NCBI RefSeq assembly: GCF_025999835.1
Contig: NZ_AP025628.1
Coordinates: 2,914,001-2,978,000 of the forward strand
DNA: 64,000 bases
Direction: 5' to 3'
DNA from: Caldinitratiruptor microaerophilus
GTDB taxonomy: Bacteria > Bacillota > Sulfobacillia > Symbiobacteriales > ZC4RG38
The first letter of the stretch is position 1, and every line of letters starts with the position of its first letter. Shown here one piece after another: positions 39,120 through 47,614 of this stretch. Below the pieces are notes generated by a model. The model made no database searches. It saw nothing but the letters and a program-made list of their open reading frames with translations, and was not told the origin of the DNA. The position numbers and the translations under genes are program-made.

Positions 39120-40787
39120 CTACGGCAGCGTGATCTGGTAGAGGGGCTCCGAACCGGTGGGGTTCGGGACGTAACCCTGAATGCCCTTCTTCATCACGAT
39201 GGGCTCCTGGGCGTGAGCCAGCACCACCCACGGCGCGTCCTCGGCGATGATCTTCTGCGCCCGGACGTAGAGCTCCGCCCGCCTGGACTGGTCGGGGATC
39301 TCCTGGGCCTGCACCAGCAGCTCGTGCAGCTGGTCGTTGCGGTAGAAGGCGATGTTGCCGGCGTCCGGACCCTTCGCGTTGTCCTTGTCGAGGAGCACGT
39401 AAAGGAAGTTGTCCGGGTCGCCGTTGTCGCCGACCCAGCCGAGGAGCGCCATGGTGTGCTCGCCCATGCCGGTCTTCTCGAGGTACGTGGCCCACTCGTA
39501 GGTGACGATCTCCGCCTCGATGCCCACTTCCTTGAGGTAGCCCTGGATCGCCTGGGCGATCTTCTCCGGCTGCGGCATGTACGGCCGCGGCACGGGCATG
39601 GCCCACAGCTGGGTCTTGAAGCCGTTCGGGAAGCCCGCCTGCGCCAGCAGCTGCTTGGCCTTCTGCGGGTCGTACGGGTACTGCGTCACGTCGTCCGTCC
39701 AGCCCCACATCGACGGCGGCAGCGGGGTGACCGCCACCTGGCCGAGCCCGGCGTACAGAGTCTCGACGATGGCCTTCTTGTCGATGGCGTGGTTGATGGC
39801 CTTGCGCACCAGCGGGTTGTCGAAGGGCTTCTTGTCCATGTTGAAAGCCAGGTAGCCGACGTTCATGGCCGGCCGGAGCGCCACCTGGAACCGGTCGTCG
39901 GACTGGATCACCTGCAGCTGGTTCGGCTCGACGCCGTCCATCACGTCGATGTCACCGGACTGCAGGGCCAGGAGGCGGGCGTTGTTGTCCGGAATCGACC
40001 GGTAGATGATCCGGTCGATCTTCGGCTTGCCGCCCCAGTAGTCCGGGTTGGCCTCCAGGGTGATGGACTCGCCCTTCTTCCAGTCGACGAACTTGTAAGC
40101 GCCGGTGCCGACCGGTTTCTGGCCCAGGGCCTCCGGGTCCGCCTTGATGGCCGTCGGGCTGGCGATGCTGAACATCGGCATGGCGAGGTTCTGGAGGAAG
40201 TAGGCCAACGGCCGCTTGAGGGTGAACTTCACCTTGTACTTGTCGACGACCTGGACGTCCTGGATCACCGACTTGTCGTCGAAGCCGCCGAACATGTACG
40301 AGTAATAGGCGAACTCCCCGCCCTTGTGGTAGGGGTTCTTGGTGTCCCGCCAGCGGTCGAAGTTGAACTTGACGGCCTCGGCGTCGAACTCGGTGCCGTC
40401 GTGGAACTTCACGCCCTGGCGGAGCGAGAAGGTCCACTCCTTCGCGTCGGGGCTCGCCTGCCAGTCGGTGGCCAGCGCCGGTTCGACCTCGGTCTTGCCG
40501 GCCTTGTAGCGGACCAGCGTGTCGTAGATCTGGTTGATCACCTTGAACGACTCGCCATCGGTGGGCTGGATCGGGTCGAGGCTGACGGTGTCCCCGCCCC
40601 GGCCCCAGACGAGCGTCTTCGGGCCGGCCGGCTTCGCCTGCTCCTGCTGCGCCGCCTGCTGACCGCCTTGCTGCGCCGGGGGCGTCTGGGGCTGCTTGGC
40701 CCCGCCGCACGCACTGACGAGCAGCCCCAGTGCCACGGCGCCCGCGGTGAGCCAGCCGACCCGGCTCCTACGGTGGAACAAACTCAC
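39120..40787 (-). CDS. peptide-type ABC transporter substrate-binding lipoprotein (SBP_bac_5)
   Basis: 555-residue extracytoplasmic solute-binding lipoprotein. Signal peptide with lipobox LVSAC, a Gln/Pro linker, then SBP_bac_5 domain (WGRGGDTVSLDP start, INQIYDTLVRYKAG, FSLRQGVKFHDGTEFDAEAVKFNFDRW, PVGTGAYKFVDWKKGESITLEANPDYWG). Captures a peptide-like ligand and delivers it to the DppB/C permeases downstream. GTG at 40787 with AGAGGGGGA 7 nt upstream. No ATPase genes are nearby. The upstream 1.4 kb is non-coding. Confidence 0.92.
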   Translation of the reverse strand: MSLFHRRSRVGWLTAGAVALGLLVSACGGAKQPQTPPAQQGGQQAAQQEQAKPAGPKTLVWGRGGDTVSLDPIQPTDGESFKVINQIYDTLVRYKAGKTEVEPALATDWQASPDAKEWTFSLRQGVKFHDGTEFDAEAVKFNFDRWRDTKNPYHKGGEFAYYSYMFGGFDDKSVIQDVQVVDKYKVKFTLKRPLAYFLQNLAMPMFSIASPTAIKADPEALGQKPVGTGAYKFVDWKKGESITLEANPDYWGGKPKIDRIIYRSIPDNNARLLALQSGDIDVMDGVEPNQLQVIQSDDRFQVALRPAMNVGYLAFNMDKKPFDNPLVRKAINHAIDKKAIVETLYAGLGQVAVTPLPPSMWGWTDDVTQYPYDPQKAKQLLAQAGFPNGFKTQLWAMPVPRPYMPQPEKIAQAIQGYLKEVGIEAEIVTYEWATYLEKTGMGEHTMALLGWVGDNGDPDNFLYVLLDKDNAKGPDAGNIAFYRNDQLHELLVQAQEIPDQSRRAELYVRAQKIIAEDAPWVVLAHAQEPIVMKKGIQGYVPNPTGSEPLYQITLP

Positions 40788-41641
40788 CCTGTGTTCCCCC
40801 TCTGCATCGAATATGCTTACCAAACCTTACGTTACTCGGATTTTCCATGTCACCCTACTTCATGCAGACCACGCATAAGGGTTTGACAGGTCGCGCACGA
40901 TTCCTGCTGGAACTTCCGGCAGGCGCCGGGGCATGGACGCTGTCCCCCCTGGCACTGCTCCGGCGCGGGTCCACGTCCCCGCAGCCACTGTGCCGGCCCG
41001 GGCCGGATGTGCGGCCGCCCTGTCGGGGCGGTGCGCGCCGTGTAATGGAGTCTCGTCTGGTGAGGCGTGAGGCAATCCGTGACTGGCAATCGTTTCCGTC
41101 GTGTCGCATTTTTTGTCCCATAATCAGCCTGTCCCTGGAAAAGTACCCCTGAAAGCAGCGTGACGTTTACCGGAACATAGACTTATGTCTGCTTGCGGGC
41201 CGGTTCGCCCGCGGCCCGGGCCACGGTGGGGCAAAGAATGCGAGTCAAACGCTCAGCTCAACTCACACATGTTGCCTCTTGGAGGTACAGAAGCCCATTT
41301 ATGGCACTTTCCGTAATCTAATCGCGGACCGCGTACCGCCCTGCCCCCCGTGTCCTGCCCTGGCCCATGCCTCGCCCCGGGGCTCCATCGCCCGGTAGTC
41401 ACCCCACGGGGCGGCGCACCTCCACGCCGACCCTCCCACCCGGCCCGAACTAACAGCGGAACTCGGCGCCATGCCTCACCCGAAGGCCGTCCTCCAACCC
41501 CCCGTCCTCACCTCACGAGCCGCCGTAGGTGTCTACCCGGATGCAGCGGGGGGTACGGTCCTGGCCCCAGTGGACACCAGGTGCCTGGTGCACCCCGGCC
41601 GGCTCGCGCGCACACCGCACGGCCGCGGTCTGCGGCCGCCG
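40788..41641. other. 854-nt non-coding stretch between divergent dpp and T-box units
   Basis: No supportable gene: all reading frames here are short, lack SD support, and have odd codon use. Composition is noticeably less GC-rich around 41100-41330 than elsewhere. It must hold the dpp promoter on the minus side; a possible one is GTGACA with an 18-nt spacer to TAAGGT near 40830-40855, weak. A TTGACA at 40883 on the plus strand has no matching -10. Confidence 0.5.
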
Positions 41642-41670
41642 TTGCACGGCGGGTCTGCGGATGGTAGAAT
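41642..41670 (+). promoter_or_regulatory. sigma-A-type promoter of the T-box/aspS transcript
   Basis: -35 TTGCAC (41642-41647), 17-nt spacer, -10 TAGAAT (41665-41670). Transcription would start near 41677, at the base of T-box stem I. Confidence 0.7.
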
Positions 41671-41676
41671 CGATGC

Positions 41677-41961
41677 CAACGCGAGGCGCAAAGTGATGAG
41701 CAGGAGGAGTACCCGGGCGCGGACCTGCCAGAGAGCCGGCGGTGGGTGCGAGCCGGTGGGAGGGCCCGGCGAAGAACACCTGCGAGCGCCGGCGTGAACG
41801 GTGCGGTCGGGATGCGTGCCGTCCCGCCGTCCCAGTAGCGCCGGACGGCCCCGGCCGTTATCCCGGGCGCTGTCGAGGGGCCGGCCCGCGACGGGCCGGC
41901 AAGAAGGGTGGCACCGCGAGCCGGCGGCTCGTCCCTTTGCGGGACGGGCCGCCTTCTTTGG
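41677..41961 (+). promoter_or_regulatory. T-box riboswitch with Asn (AAC) specifier
   Basis: Stem I carries the conserved AGTA (41708-41711) and a distal loop region GAGAGCCGGCGG...GGTGCGAGCC. The specifier bulge GAAG-AAC-A places AAC (Asn) at 41775-41777. The T-box proper AGGGTGGCACCGCG lies at 41905-41918, and an intrinsic terminator follows: 13-bp stem (41923-41935 with 41941-41953), loop TTTGC, then TTCTTTGG. Uncharged tRNA-Asn should bind and stabilise the antiterminator, turning on the downstream synthetase. The 14-nt T-box core is a near-perfect consensus match. Confidence 0.93.
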
Positions 41962-42194
41962 TTGCATGGCCGGCAAACGCGACGCAGGAAGTTTCGTGGC
42001 GTTGGAGCGGTCTCCCGGGGGTCGAGGGGCGGTTTCTGCACGCCACCCGGGGTGCAGGATCTGCACGGCGTCCCGCCCGGCGACGACTCGTGCCGCCACG
42101 TGAAACACCGGCCTGCGGCGCCGGGCGCCCCGGCCCGGCCTGGACCGGTCCGGCCGGCCCCGGCGCAACCGTTCCGGACGGGAGGTCCTCCGCG

Positions 42195-43505
42195 ATGTCG
42201 TCTTCGCTCACCACCACACGGGTTCTGGCAAGAGACCTCGCACGGCACACCGGGCAGACGGTCACGTTGAAGGGATGGGTGCAAAGCTGCCGCCACCTCG
42301 GCGGCCTAGCCTTCGTGATCCTGCGGGACCGGTCCGGCGTGGCCCAGGTCGTGCTCGAAGGGGAGCTGGCCGCACGGCCGCTTCCCGAGGAGGCGGTCGT
42401 CGCGGTGACCGGCGAGGTGGCGGCCGATCCCCGGGCGGTGGGCGGCGCCGAGGTGCGGGCCTCGGCCCTGGAGGTGCTGTCCGCCCCCACCCGGGTGCCG
42501 CCCTTCGAGATCAACAAGAAGACCCTCAAGGCGAGCCTGGAGACCATCCTCGAGCACCGCGCCTTCGCCCTGCGGCACCCCCGGATCGGCGCCGCGCTGC
42601 GGGTGCAGGCGGCCCTGATCGAGGGGTTCCGCAACTACCTGGCAGGGCAGGGGTTCCTGGAGGTGCGGACGCCGAAGATCGTCGCCACCGGCACGGAGGG
42701 CGGGGCGAACCTCTTCCCGGTCCAGTACTTCGAGCAGCGGGCCTTCCTGGCGCAGTCGCCGCAGCTGTACAAGCAGATGCTCGTCGGGGCCGGCTACGAG
42801 CGGGTGTTCGAGGTGGGACCCGCCTACCGGGCCGAGGATCACAACACCTCCCGCCACCTCTCCGAGTTCACGAGCCTCGACGTCGAAATGGGCTTCATCG
42901 ACTCCGAGGAGGACCTCATGGACCTGGAGACGGAGCTCCTCCGGTCGATGTTCGCCCACGTGGCGGAGCGGAGCGCCGCCGAACTGGACCTGCTCGGGGC
43001 CAGGGTGCCGGAGGTGCCCGGGCGCATCGAGCGCATCCCGGTCCACGAGGCGCACGAGATCCTGCGGCGTCGCTACCGCAAGGTCTCGCCGGAGGGGGAC
43101 CTCGACACCGAGGGGGAGCGCCTCATCTGCCAGTACGTCGCCGGGGAGGGGCGGCCGCCCCTGGTCTTCATCACCCGCTACCCGGCGTCCGTCCGTCCGT
43201 TCTACTCCTTCCCGGACCCCGACCGCCCCGGGCTCACCCGCACCTTCGACCTCCTCCTGGCCGGGCAGGAGATCACCTCGGGCGGCCAGCGGATCCACGA
43301 CCCGGAAGTGCTCCGGGAGAGCCTCCGCCGGCGGGGCCTCGACCCGGCGGGGTTCCAGCACTATCTCGAGATCTTCGAACTCGGGATGCCTCCCCACGGC
43401 GGGTTCGCCATCGGGGCGGAGCGGCTGACCGCCCTGGTCCTGGGGCTCGGGAACGCCCGCGAGGCCGCTGCCTTCCCGCGGGACCGCACGCGGCTCGTCC
43501 CGTAG
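42195..43505 (+). CDS. aspS: archaeal-type aspartyl-tRNA synthetase (AspS2-like, aspartate--tRNA(Asn) ligase candidate)
   Basis: 436-residue class IIb synthetase. N-terminal OB-fold anticodon domain (GWVQSCRHLGGLAFVILRDRSG), then motif 2 region FEVGPAYRAEDHNTSRHLSEFTSLDVEMGFID and motif 3 GMPPHGGFAIGAERLT. The short form without the bacterial GAD insertion and the wording of motif 2 match archaeal-type AspRS rather than AsnRS or bacterial AspRS. The upstream Asn T-box argues it serves Asn-tRNA formation by charging tRNA-Asn with Asp for GatCAB. ATG at 42195 has GGGAGGT 8 nt upstream. The two residues used to call discrimination look atypical (Gln in GWVQ, Val in RAVGG), so specificity stays open. 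Confidence 0.85.
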   Translation: MSSSLTTTRVLARDLARHTGQTVTLKGWVQSCRHLGGLAFVILRDRSGVAQVVLEGELAARPLPEEAVVAVTGEVAADPRAVGGAEVRASALEVLSAPTRVPPFEINKKTLKASLETILEHRAFALRHPRIGAALRVQAALIEGFRNYLAGQGFLEVRTPKIVATGTEGGANLFPVQYFEQRAFLAQSPQLYKQMLVGAGYERVFEVGPAYRAEDHNTSRHLSEFTSLDVEMGFIDSEEDLMDLETELLRSMFAHVAERSAAELDLLGARVPEVPGRIERIPVHEAHEILRRRYRKVSPEGDLDTEGERLICQYVAGEGRPPLVFITRYPASVRPFYSFPDPDRPGLTRTFDLLLAGQEITSGGQRIHDPEVLRESLRRRGLDPAGFQHYLEIFELGMPPHGGFAIGAERLTALVLGLGNAREAAAFPRDRTRLVP

Positions 43506-43520
43506 GGGCCGCTGCGGCTA

Positions 43521-43580
43521 GGCCCGGCCACGCGCGGCCACAATGCGAGGTGACGGAAGTGGCCGCGCGGTCGCCGGGCC
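43521..43580 (+). repeat. extended hairpin between aspS and the PBP gene
   Basis: Two nested stems: GGCCCGGC (43521-43528) with its complement at 43573-43580, and an 11-bp stem (43531-43541 with 43559-43569), enclosing a 17-nt loop. It starts 15 nt after the aspS stop and ends 12 nt before the PBP ATG, so it may attenuate or terminate aspS transcription, or control PBP translation. Confidence 0.55.
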
Positions 43581-43592
43581 GCGCGCGGGGGG

Positions 43593-45701
43593 ATGGCGTT
43601 GGGCGGACCGGCAGGGCACAAGCGAAGACGGTGGGGCCGCCTGGGGGTGGCGGCCCTCGTCCTGCTGCTCCTCGTCCTGGCCGTGCTGGCGGCCGGCGCG
43701 GTGACGGTCGCGGCGGCGGTGGCGCTCACCCCGCTCCCCCCGCCGGAACTCCCCCGGGCCACCGAGTTCTACGATGTGAAGGGCCGCCTGATCGGCCGCC
43801 GCTTCCACCAGAACCGGGTCGAGGTCCCCCTGACCGAACTGCCGCCCTACCTGGTCCAGGCCGTCCTGGCCGCGGAGGACGAACGCTTCTACCAGCACCG
43901 GGGGATCGACGTCCGGGGGCTTCTGCGCGCCGCCTACCGCAACCTGCGCGCCCGCCGCGTGGTGGAGGGCGGCAGCACGATCACCCAGCAGCTGGCCCGC
44001 AACCTCTACCTCGGCCGGGAGCGCACCGTGGCCCGCAAGCTGCGGGAGGCCGTCTACGCCCTCAAGCTGGAGACCGTCTACTCCAAGGACGAGATCCTGG
44101 AGCTCTACCTGAACACGATCTACCTGGGTCAGGGGGCGTACGGGGTCGAGGTGGCGGCCCAGACGTACTTCTCGAAGCACGCCCGGGAGCTCACGTTGCC
44201 GGAGGCGGCGCTTCTCGCCGGCCTGCCCCGGGGGCCGGAGCTCTACAACCCGATCCTCCACCCGGAGGCGGCAGAGGCCCGGCGCGCCGAGGTGCTCGAC
44301 CGGATGGTCGCCACCGGTGTGCTACCGCCCGCCCAGGCGACGGCCGCCCGGCAGGCGCCGCTCGGGGTGCGGCCGCCTCCCCCTGCTCCGGCGGGGGTGG
44401 ACTTCTTCCTCGACCACGTGATCGACGAGATCCGCCGGAGCTACCCGGCGATCGCCGACCGCCTGCCGCAGGGCGGCTACCGGATCGACACCACCTTGGA
44501 CCTCGACGTCCAGGCCGCGGCCGCGCGCGCCCTCGCCGACGGCTTGCCGGCGCCCGTGCCGGACGCGCGCGGGGTGCCCCAGCCCCAGGCCGCGCTGGTG
44601 GCGCTTGACCCGCGCACCGGGGCGATCCGGGCCATGATCGGCGGCCGCGACTACCGCACCTCCAGCTTCAACCGGGCGGTGCAGGCGCCCCGCCAGCCGG
44701 GCTCGGCCTTCAAGCCCTTCCTCTACGCCACGCTGCTGTCGACCCGCTACTACACGGCCGCCTCGACCCAGGTCTGCGAGCCCGTGCAGTTCCCGGGCGG
44801 CGCGGGCCGGCCTCCCTGGGAACCGGCCGACTTCGACCCCCGGCAGCCCTACCACAACCGGCCGCTCGGGGTGCGGGAGGCCATCCGGGTCTCGGACAAC
44901 GTGGTCGCCGCCCGGTGGATGGATGCGCTCGGTCCGGAGCGGGTGATCGACACCGCCCGGCGCCTCGGGATCACGAGCCCGCTGCGGCCGGACCTGACGC
45001 TGGCGCTCGGCACCTCCGAGGTGACCGTGCTCGAGATGGCCCGGGCCTTCGCCGCCTTCGCCAACGGGGGCCTGCGGGTTGACCCCCACGCGGTGGTGCG
45101 GATCACGGACCCGACGGGCCGGGTCCTGGCGGAACCGAGCCATCCCCCCGCGCGGGTCCTGGAGGAGGGCGTCGCCTACATCCTCACCGACCTGATGCGC
45201 GAGGTCGTGCGGCCCGGCGGCACCGCCGGGCACGTGGCCCCGATCCTGGGCGGGCGCCCCGCCGCCGGCAAGACCGGCACCACCGACGAGGCCCGGGACG
45301 CCTGGATGGTGGGCTACACGCCCGACCTGGTGGCGGCCGTGTGGGTGGGGAGCGACGACCCCGGCGCCGCCCCGGGTCGCCTCACGGGGCCCCGCGTGGC
45401 CGCCCCGATCTGGGCGAACTTCCTGAGCCGGGCCCTCGCCGGCCGGCCCCCCACCCCCTTCGTCCCGCCGGAGGGGGTTGTCACGGCCCGCATCTGCGCC
45501 GACTCGGGCCTTCTGGCCGTGCCCGGGTGCCCGGCGGCGGACGAGCTGTTCCTCTCGGGCACCGAGCCCACCACCTACGACCCGCGCTGGCTGGGCACCC
45601 CCCCGCCCATGCCGGGCGAGCCGGTCGTACCGGGCGAGCCCATCGTGCCGCCCGAGCCGGTCCCGCCGGGCCGGCCGGGAGCGCCGGAGCCGGTCCCGTG
45701 A
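43593..45701 (+). CDS. bifunctional penicillin-binding protein 1A (transglycosylase/transpeptidase)
   Basis: 702 residues: one N-terminal transmembrane helix (about 16-45), GT51 transglycosylase domain with catalytic Glu95 in EDERFYQHRGID and GGSTITQQLARNL, then a transpeptidase domain with SxxK at Ser371 (PGSAFKPF), SDN at 434-436 and KTGT at 560-563. The C-terminus is a Pro/Glu-rich repeat tail (VVPGEPIVPPEPVPPG). Class A PBP for glycan polymerisation and crosslinking. ATG at 43593 is directly behind a G-run; the TTG two codons later, with GGGGGG 6 nt upstream, is also plausible. The stop TGA lies in the loop of a terminator hairpin. Confidence 0.94.
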   Translation: MALGGPAGHKRRRWGRLGVAALVLLLLVLAVLAAGAVTVAAAVALTPLPPPELPRATEFYDVKGRLIGRRFHQNRVEVPLTELPPYLVQAVLAAEDERFYQHRGIDVRGLLRAAYRNLRARRVVEGGSTITQQLARNLYLGRERTVARKLREAVYALKLETVYSKDEILELYLNTIYLGQGAYGVEVAAQTYFSKHARELTLPEAALLAGLPRGPELYNPILHPEAAEARRAEVLDRMVATGVLPPAQATAARQAPLGVRPPPPAPAGVDFFLDHVIDEIRRSYPAIADRLPQGGYRIDTTLDLDVQAAAARALADGLPAPVPDARGVPQPQAALVALDPRTGAIRAMIGGRDYRTSSFNRAVQAPRQPGSAFKPFLYATLLSTRYYTAASTQVCEPVQFPGGAGRPPWEPADFDPRQPYHNRPLGVREAIRVSDNVVAARWMDALGPERVIDTARRLGITSPLRPDLTLALGTSEVTVLEMARAFAAFANGGLRVDPHAVVRITDPTGRVLAEPSHPPARVLEEGVAYILTDLMREVVRPGGTAGHVAPILGGRPAAGKTGTTDEARDAWMVGYTPDLVAAVWVGSDDPGAAPGRLTGPRVAAPIWANFLSRALAGRPPTPFVPPEGVVTARICADSGLLAVPGCPAADELFLSGTEPTTYDPRWLGTPPPMPGEPVVPGEPIVPPEPVPPGRPGAPEPVP

Positions 45702-45713
45702 GGGACCGGCTCC
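45686..45713. terminator. bidirectional terminator between convergent PBP and ypeB genes
   Basis: Perfect 12-bp stem (45686-45697 with 45702-45713) and a GTGA tetraloop at 45698-45701. The PBP stop codon (45699-45701) is in the loop. The convergent ypeB gene ends 27 nt away, so the hairpin can serve both. Confidence 0.7.
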
Positions 45714-45739
45714 CCCCGTTCGGGCGGCGGCGTGCGGGT

Positions 45740-47071
45740 CTAGCTCCGGTCCACGCGGTCGACCCGCACCTCCTCGCCCGTGCTGGCGTCGACGTAGATG
45801 TCGTACCGCAGGTCGTCCAGGCGGGCCCGCAGGCGGTAGGCCAGGACCTCCCGGTCCCGGTCCGCCTCGACGACGCCGAGCTGCACGTCCTCGACCGTGA
45901 CCCCCGGCTCCAGGTGCTCGGCGGCCTCGCCGGGGGTGATCGCCGGCCGGGCCAGCGTGCGGTCGCGCCGGTAGACCCAGTAGTCCCGCCCGTCAAAGCC
46001 GACGATCTCCCCGTTGTCCCGGGCCACCCGCACCTTCAGGCGCTGGGGGAAGAGCGCGACTCCGTCCTGCATCGGCACGAAGGTGACGACCGCGATGCCG
46101 CCGGCGTCGCCGTACTCGTCGTAGTCCGTCTCGAGAAGGGCCGGGAAGCCGTTCTTCTCGAGGAACTGCCGGGCCCTGGCCACCACCTGCTCCCGGCCGA
46201 GCTTGATCTGGGTGACCTCCCGCCCGTCGAGCATCTGCAGGACGTGCCCGCCCTGCTCCGTGACGGCGATGGTCACCGGGACCCCGCTGGTCTTCGTGTA
46301 GCTGACCAGGAAGACCGGGAGGGCGCCGTCGGCCCGGCCGGCCAGCTGGGGCCGGGTGGCCGGCGGCAGGTCGGCGAACCGGGCTGCGATCGCCAGCGCC
46401 TGGTCCTGCCCGATGCGCGGGCCCAGGTCCGACTTCGGCTTCTCGTGCGGTCCCGGCTGCGGCTGCGTGGCGGCCTCCTCGCCGGGCGGAGGCCGCAGCC
46501 CCGCCTCGATGCCGGAGATGCCCTGGAGGATCGGGGTCACGCCGGCGCCGTCGGCGCTCGCCGCGGTCATCCGCTCAGTGTCGGCCCAGCGGATGCGGCC
46601 GCCGGCGAGAAGGCCCGACAGCTTGGTGAGCTCGCCGGTGAGGAACCGCGCCTGCTGGTGCAGCTCCCGGAGCCGCGCCTTCTGCTCGGGAGTGAGCGGC
46701 TGGTTGCGGTCGAGCTGCACCAGGCCGGCGTCGGAAACCTCGAACACGTCGTTCAGGAACTTCTGGGTCCGCTCCAGCTTGACGTGGAGGAGCGGGAGCC
46801 CCGCCAGGGACTCCACCGCCGCGCTGCTGAACACCCGCAGGTCACCCAGCGTGCGGCGCTGAAGCGGCACGCTGCGGGCCACCAGGGCGGTGGACAGGCT
46901 CTCCTCGATGTTCACCACCGCCTGCTCGAGCCGCTGGAAGGCCTGCTGGTAGGCGTTCTCGCTCCGGATCGCCAGCTGGGCCCGGGCCCGGTTCTGGTTG
47001 TAGCCCCAGGCGAGGGCGGCCACGAGGGCCACCCCGAGCACCAGGACGGGCCACCACTGCCGCTGCCGCAT
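45740..47071 (-). CDS. ypeB: germination protein YpeB
   Basis: 443-residue protein with an N-terminal membrane anchor (WWPVLVLGVALVAALAWGY), a helical region, and PepSY-like repeats in the C-terminal half (RIGQDQALAIAARFADL..., DGREVTQIKLGREQVVARARQFLEKNG, ARPAITPGEAAEHLEPGV...). YpeB is needed for localisation and stability of the spore cortex-lytic enzyme SleB. The gene directly upstream encodes a SleB-type hydrolase, so the pair strongly supports the call and shows the organism forms endospores. ATG at 47071 with AGAGGGGG 8 nt upstream. Confidence 0.87.
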   Translation of the reverse strand: MRQRQWWPVLVLGVALVAALAWGYNQNRARAQLAIRSENAYQQAFQRLEQAVVNIEESLSTALVARSVPLQRRTLGDLRVFSSAAVESLAGLPLLHVKLERTQKFLNDVFEVSDAGLVQLDRNQPLTPEQKARLRELHQQARFLTGELTKLSGLLAGGRIRWADTERMTAASADGAGVTPILQGISGIEAGLRPPPGEEAATQPQPGPHEKPKSDLGPRIGQDQALAIAARFADLPPATRPQLAGRADGALPVFLVSYTKTSGVPVTIAVTEQGGHVLQMLDGREVTQIKLGREQVVARARQFLEKNGFPALLETDYDEYGDAGGIAVVTFVPMQDGVALFPQRLKVRVARDNGEIVGFDGRDYWVYRRDRTLARPAITPGEAAEHLEPGVTVEDVQLGVVEADRDREVLAYRLRARLDDLRYDIYVDASTGEEVRVDRVDRS

Positions 47072-47085
47072 GTCCGCGACCCCCT

Positions 47086-47544
47086 CTATCGGGCGAAGAT
47101 GTGCTTGCCGATCCGCCGTACCTGCGGGCGCGACCAGATGAAGCGGTTGCGCGTCTTGGCGGGGTTGAAGAAGTACAGCGAGCCGTAGCTCGGATCCCAC
47201 CCGTTCAGGGCGTCGCGGGCCGCGCGCCAGCACTCGGCCGTGACGTTGCGGTAGATCTGCCCGTTCGCCACGGATTCGAACGCCAGCGGCTCGTACACCA
47301 CGCCGGCGATGGTGTTCGGGAAGCGGCGGCTGTCCACCCGGTTCAGGATCACCGCGGCGACGGCCACCTTGCCCTCGTACGGCTCCCCCCGTGCCTCGCC
47401 GCAGACCGCCATGGCCAGGAGCCGCAGGTTGTTGTGGCGCCACCGCCCGCGGGCCTCGGCCGGCTCGCCGGCCGGTGGGGCCAGGGTGACGGCCGCGACG
47501 ACCAGGAGCCCGAGGGCGGCTGCCAGGCGCCATCGCCTCCGCAA
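47086..47544 (-). CDS. sleB: SleB-type spore cortex-lytic enzyme / cell wall hydrolase
   Basis: 152-residue exported protein: signal peptide (MRRRWRLAAALGLLVVAAVTLAPPAG) then a Hydrolase_2 (SleB) domain with MAVCGEARGEPYEGKVAVAAVILNRV carrying the catalytic Glu, and DSYG-like end WDPSYGSLYFFNPAK. It hydrolyses muramic-delta-lactam cortex during germination or acts on cell wall generally. There is no PG_binding domain, so the protein is shorter than Bacillus SleB. I choose the TTG at 47544 with GGAGGAG 9 nt upstream. It is 14 nt upstream of ypeB. Confidence 0.85.
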   Translation of the reverse strand: MRRRWRLAAALGLLVVAAVTLAPPAGEPAEARGRWRHNNLRLLAMAVCGEARGEPYEGKVAVAAVILNRVDSRRFPNTIAGVVYEPLAFESVANGQIYRNVTAECWRAARDALNGWDPSYGSLYFFNPAKTRNRFIWSRPQVRRIGKHIFAR

Positions 47545-47614
47545 CAGAACCAACTCCTCCAGCCGTGGGTTTGGCTGGAGGTAGTCTGCCGCCACGAGGG
47601 CTCGGGCTATTCGG

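Noticed and set aside
41270-41320. Tiny reading frame of six codons after a GGAGGT
   Set aside because: The spacing is about 14 nt and six codons is too short to support.
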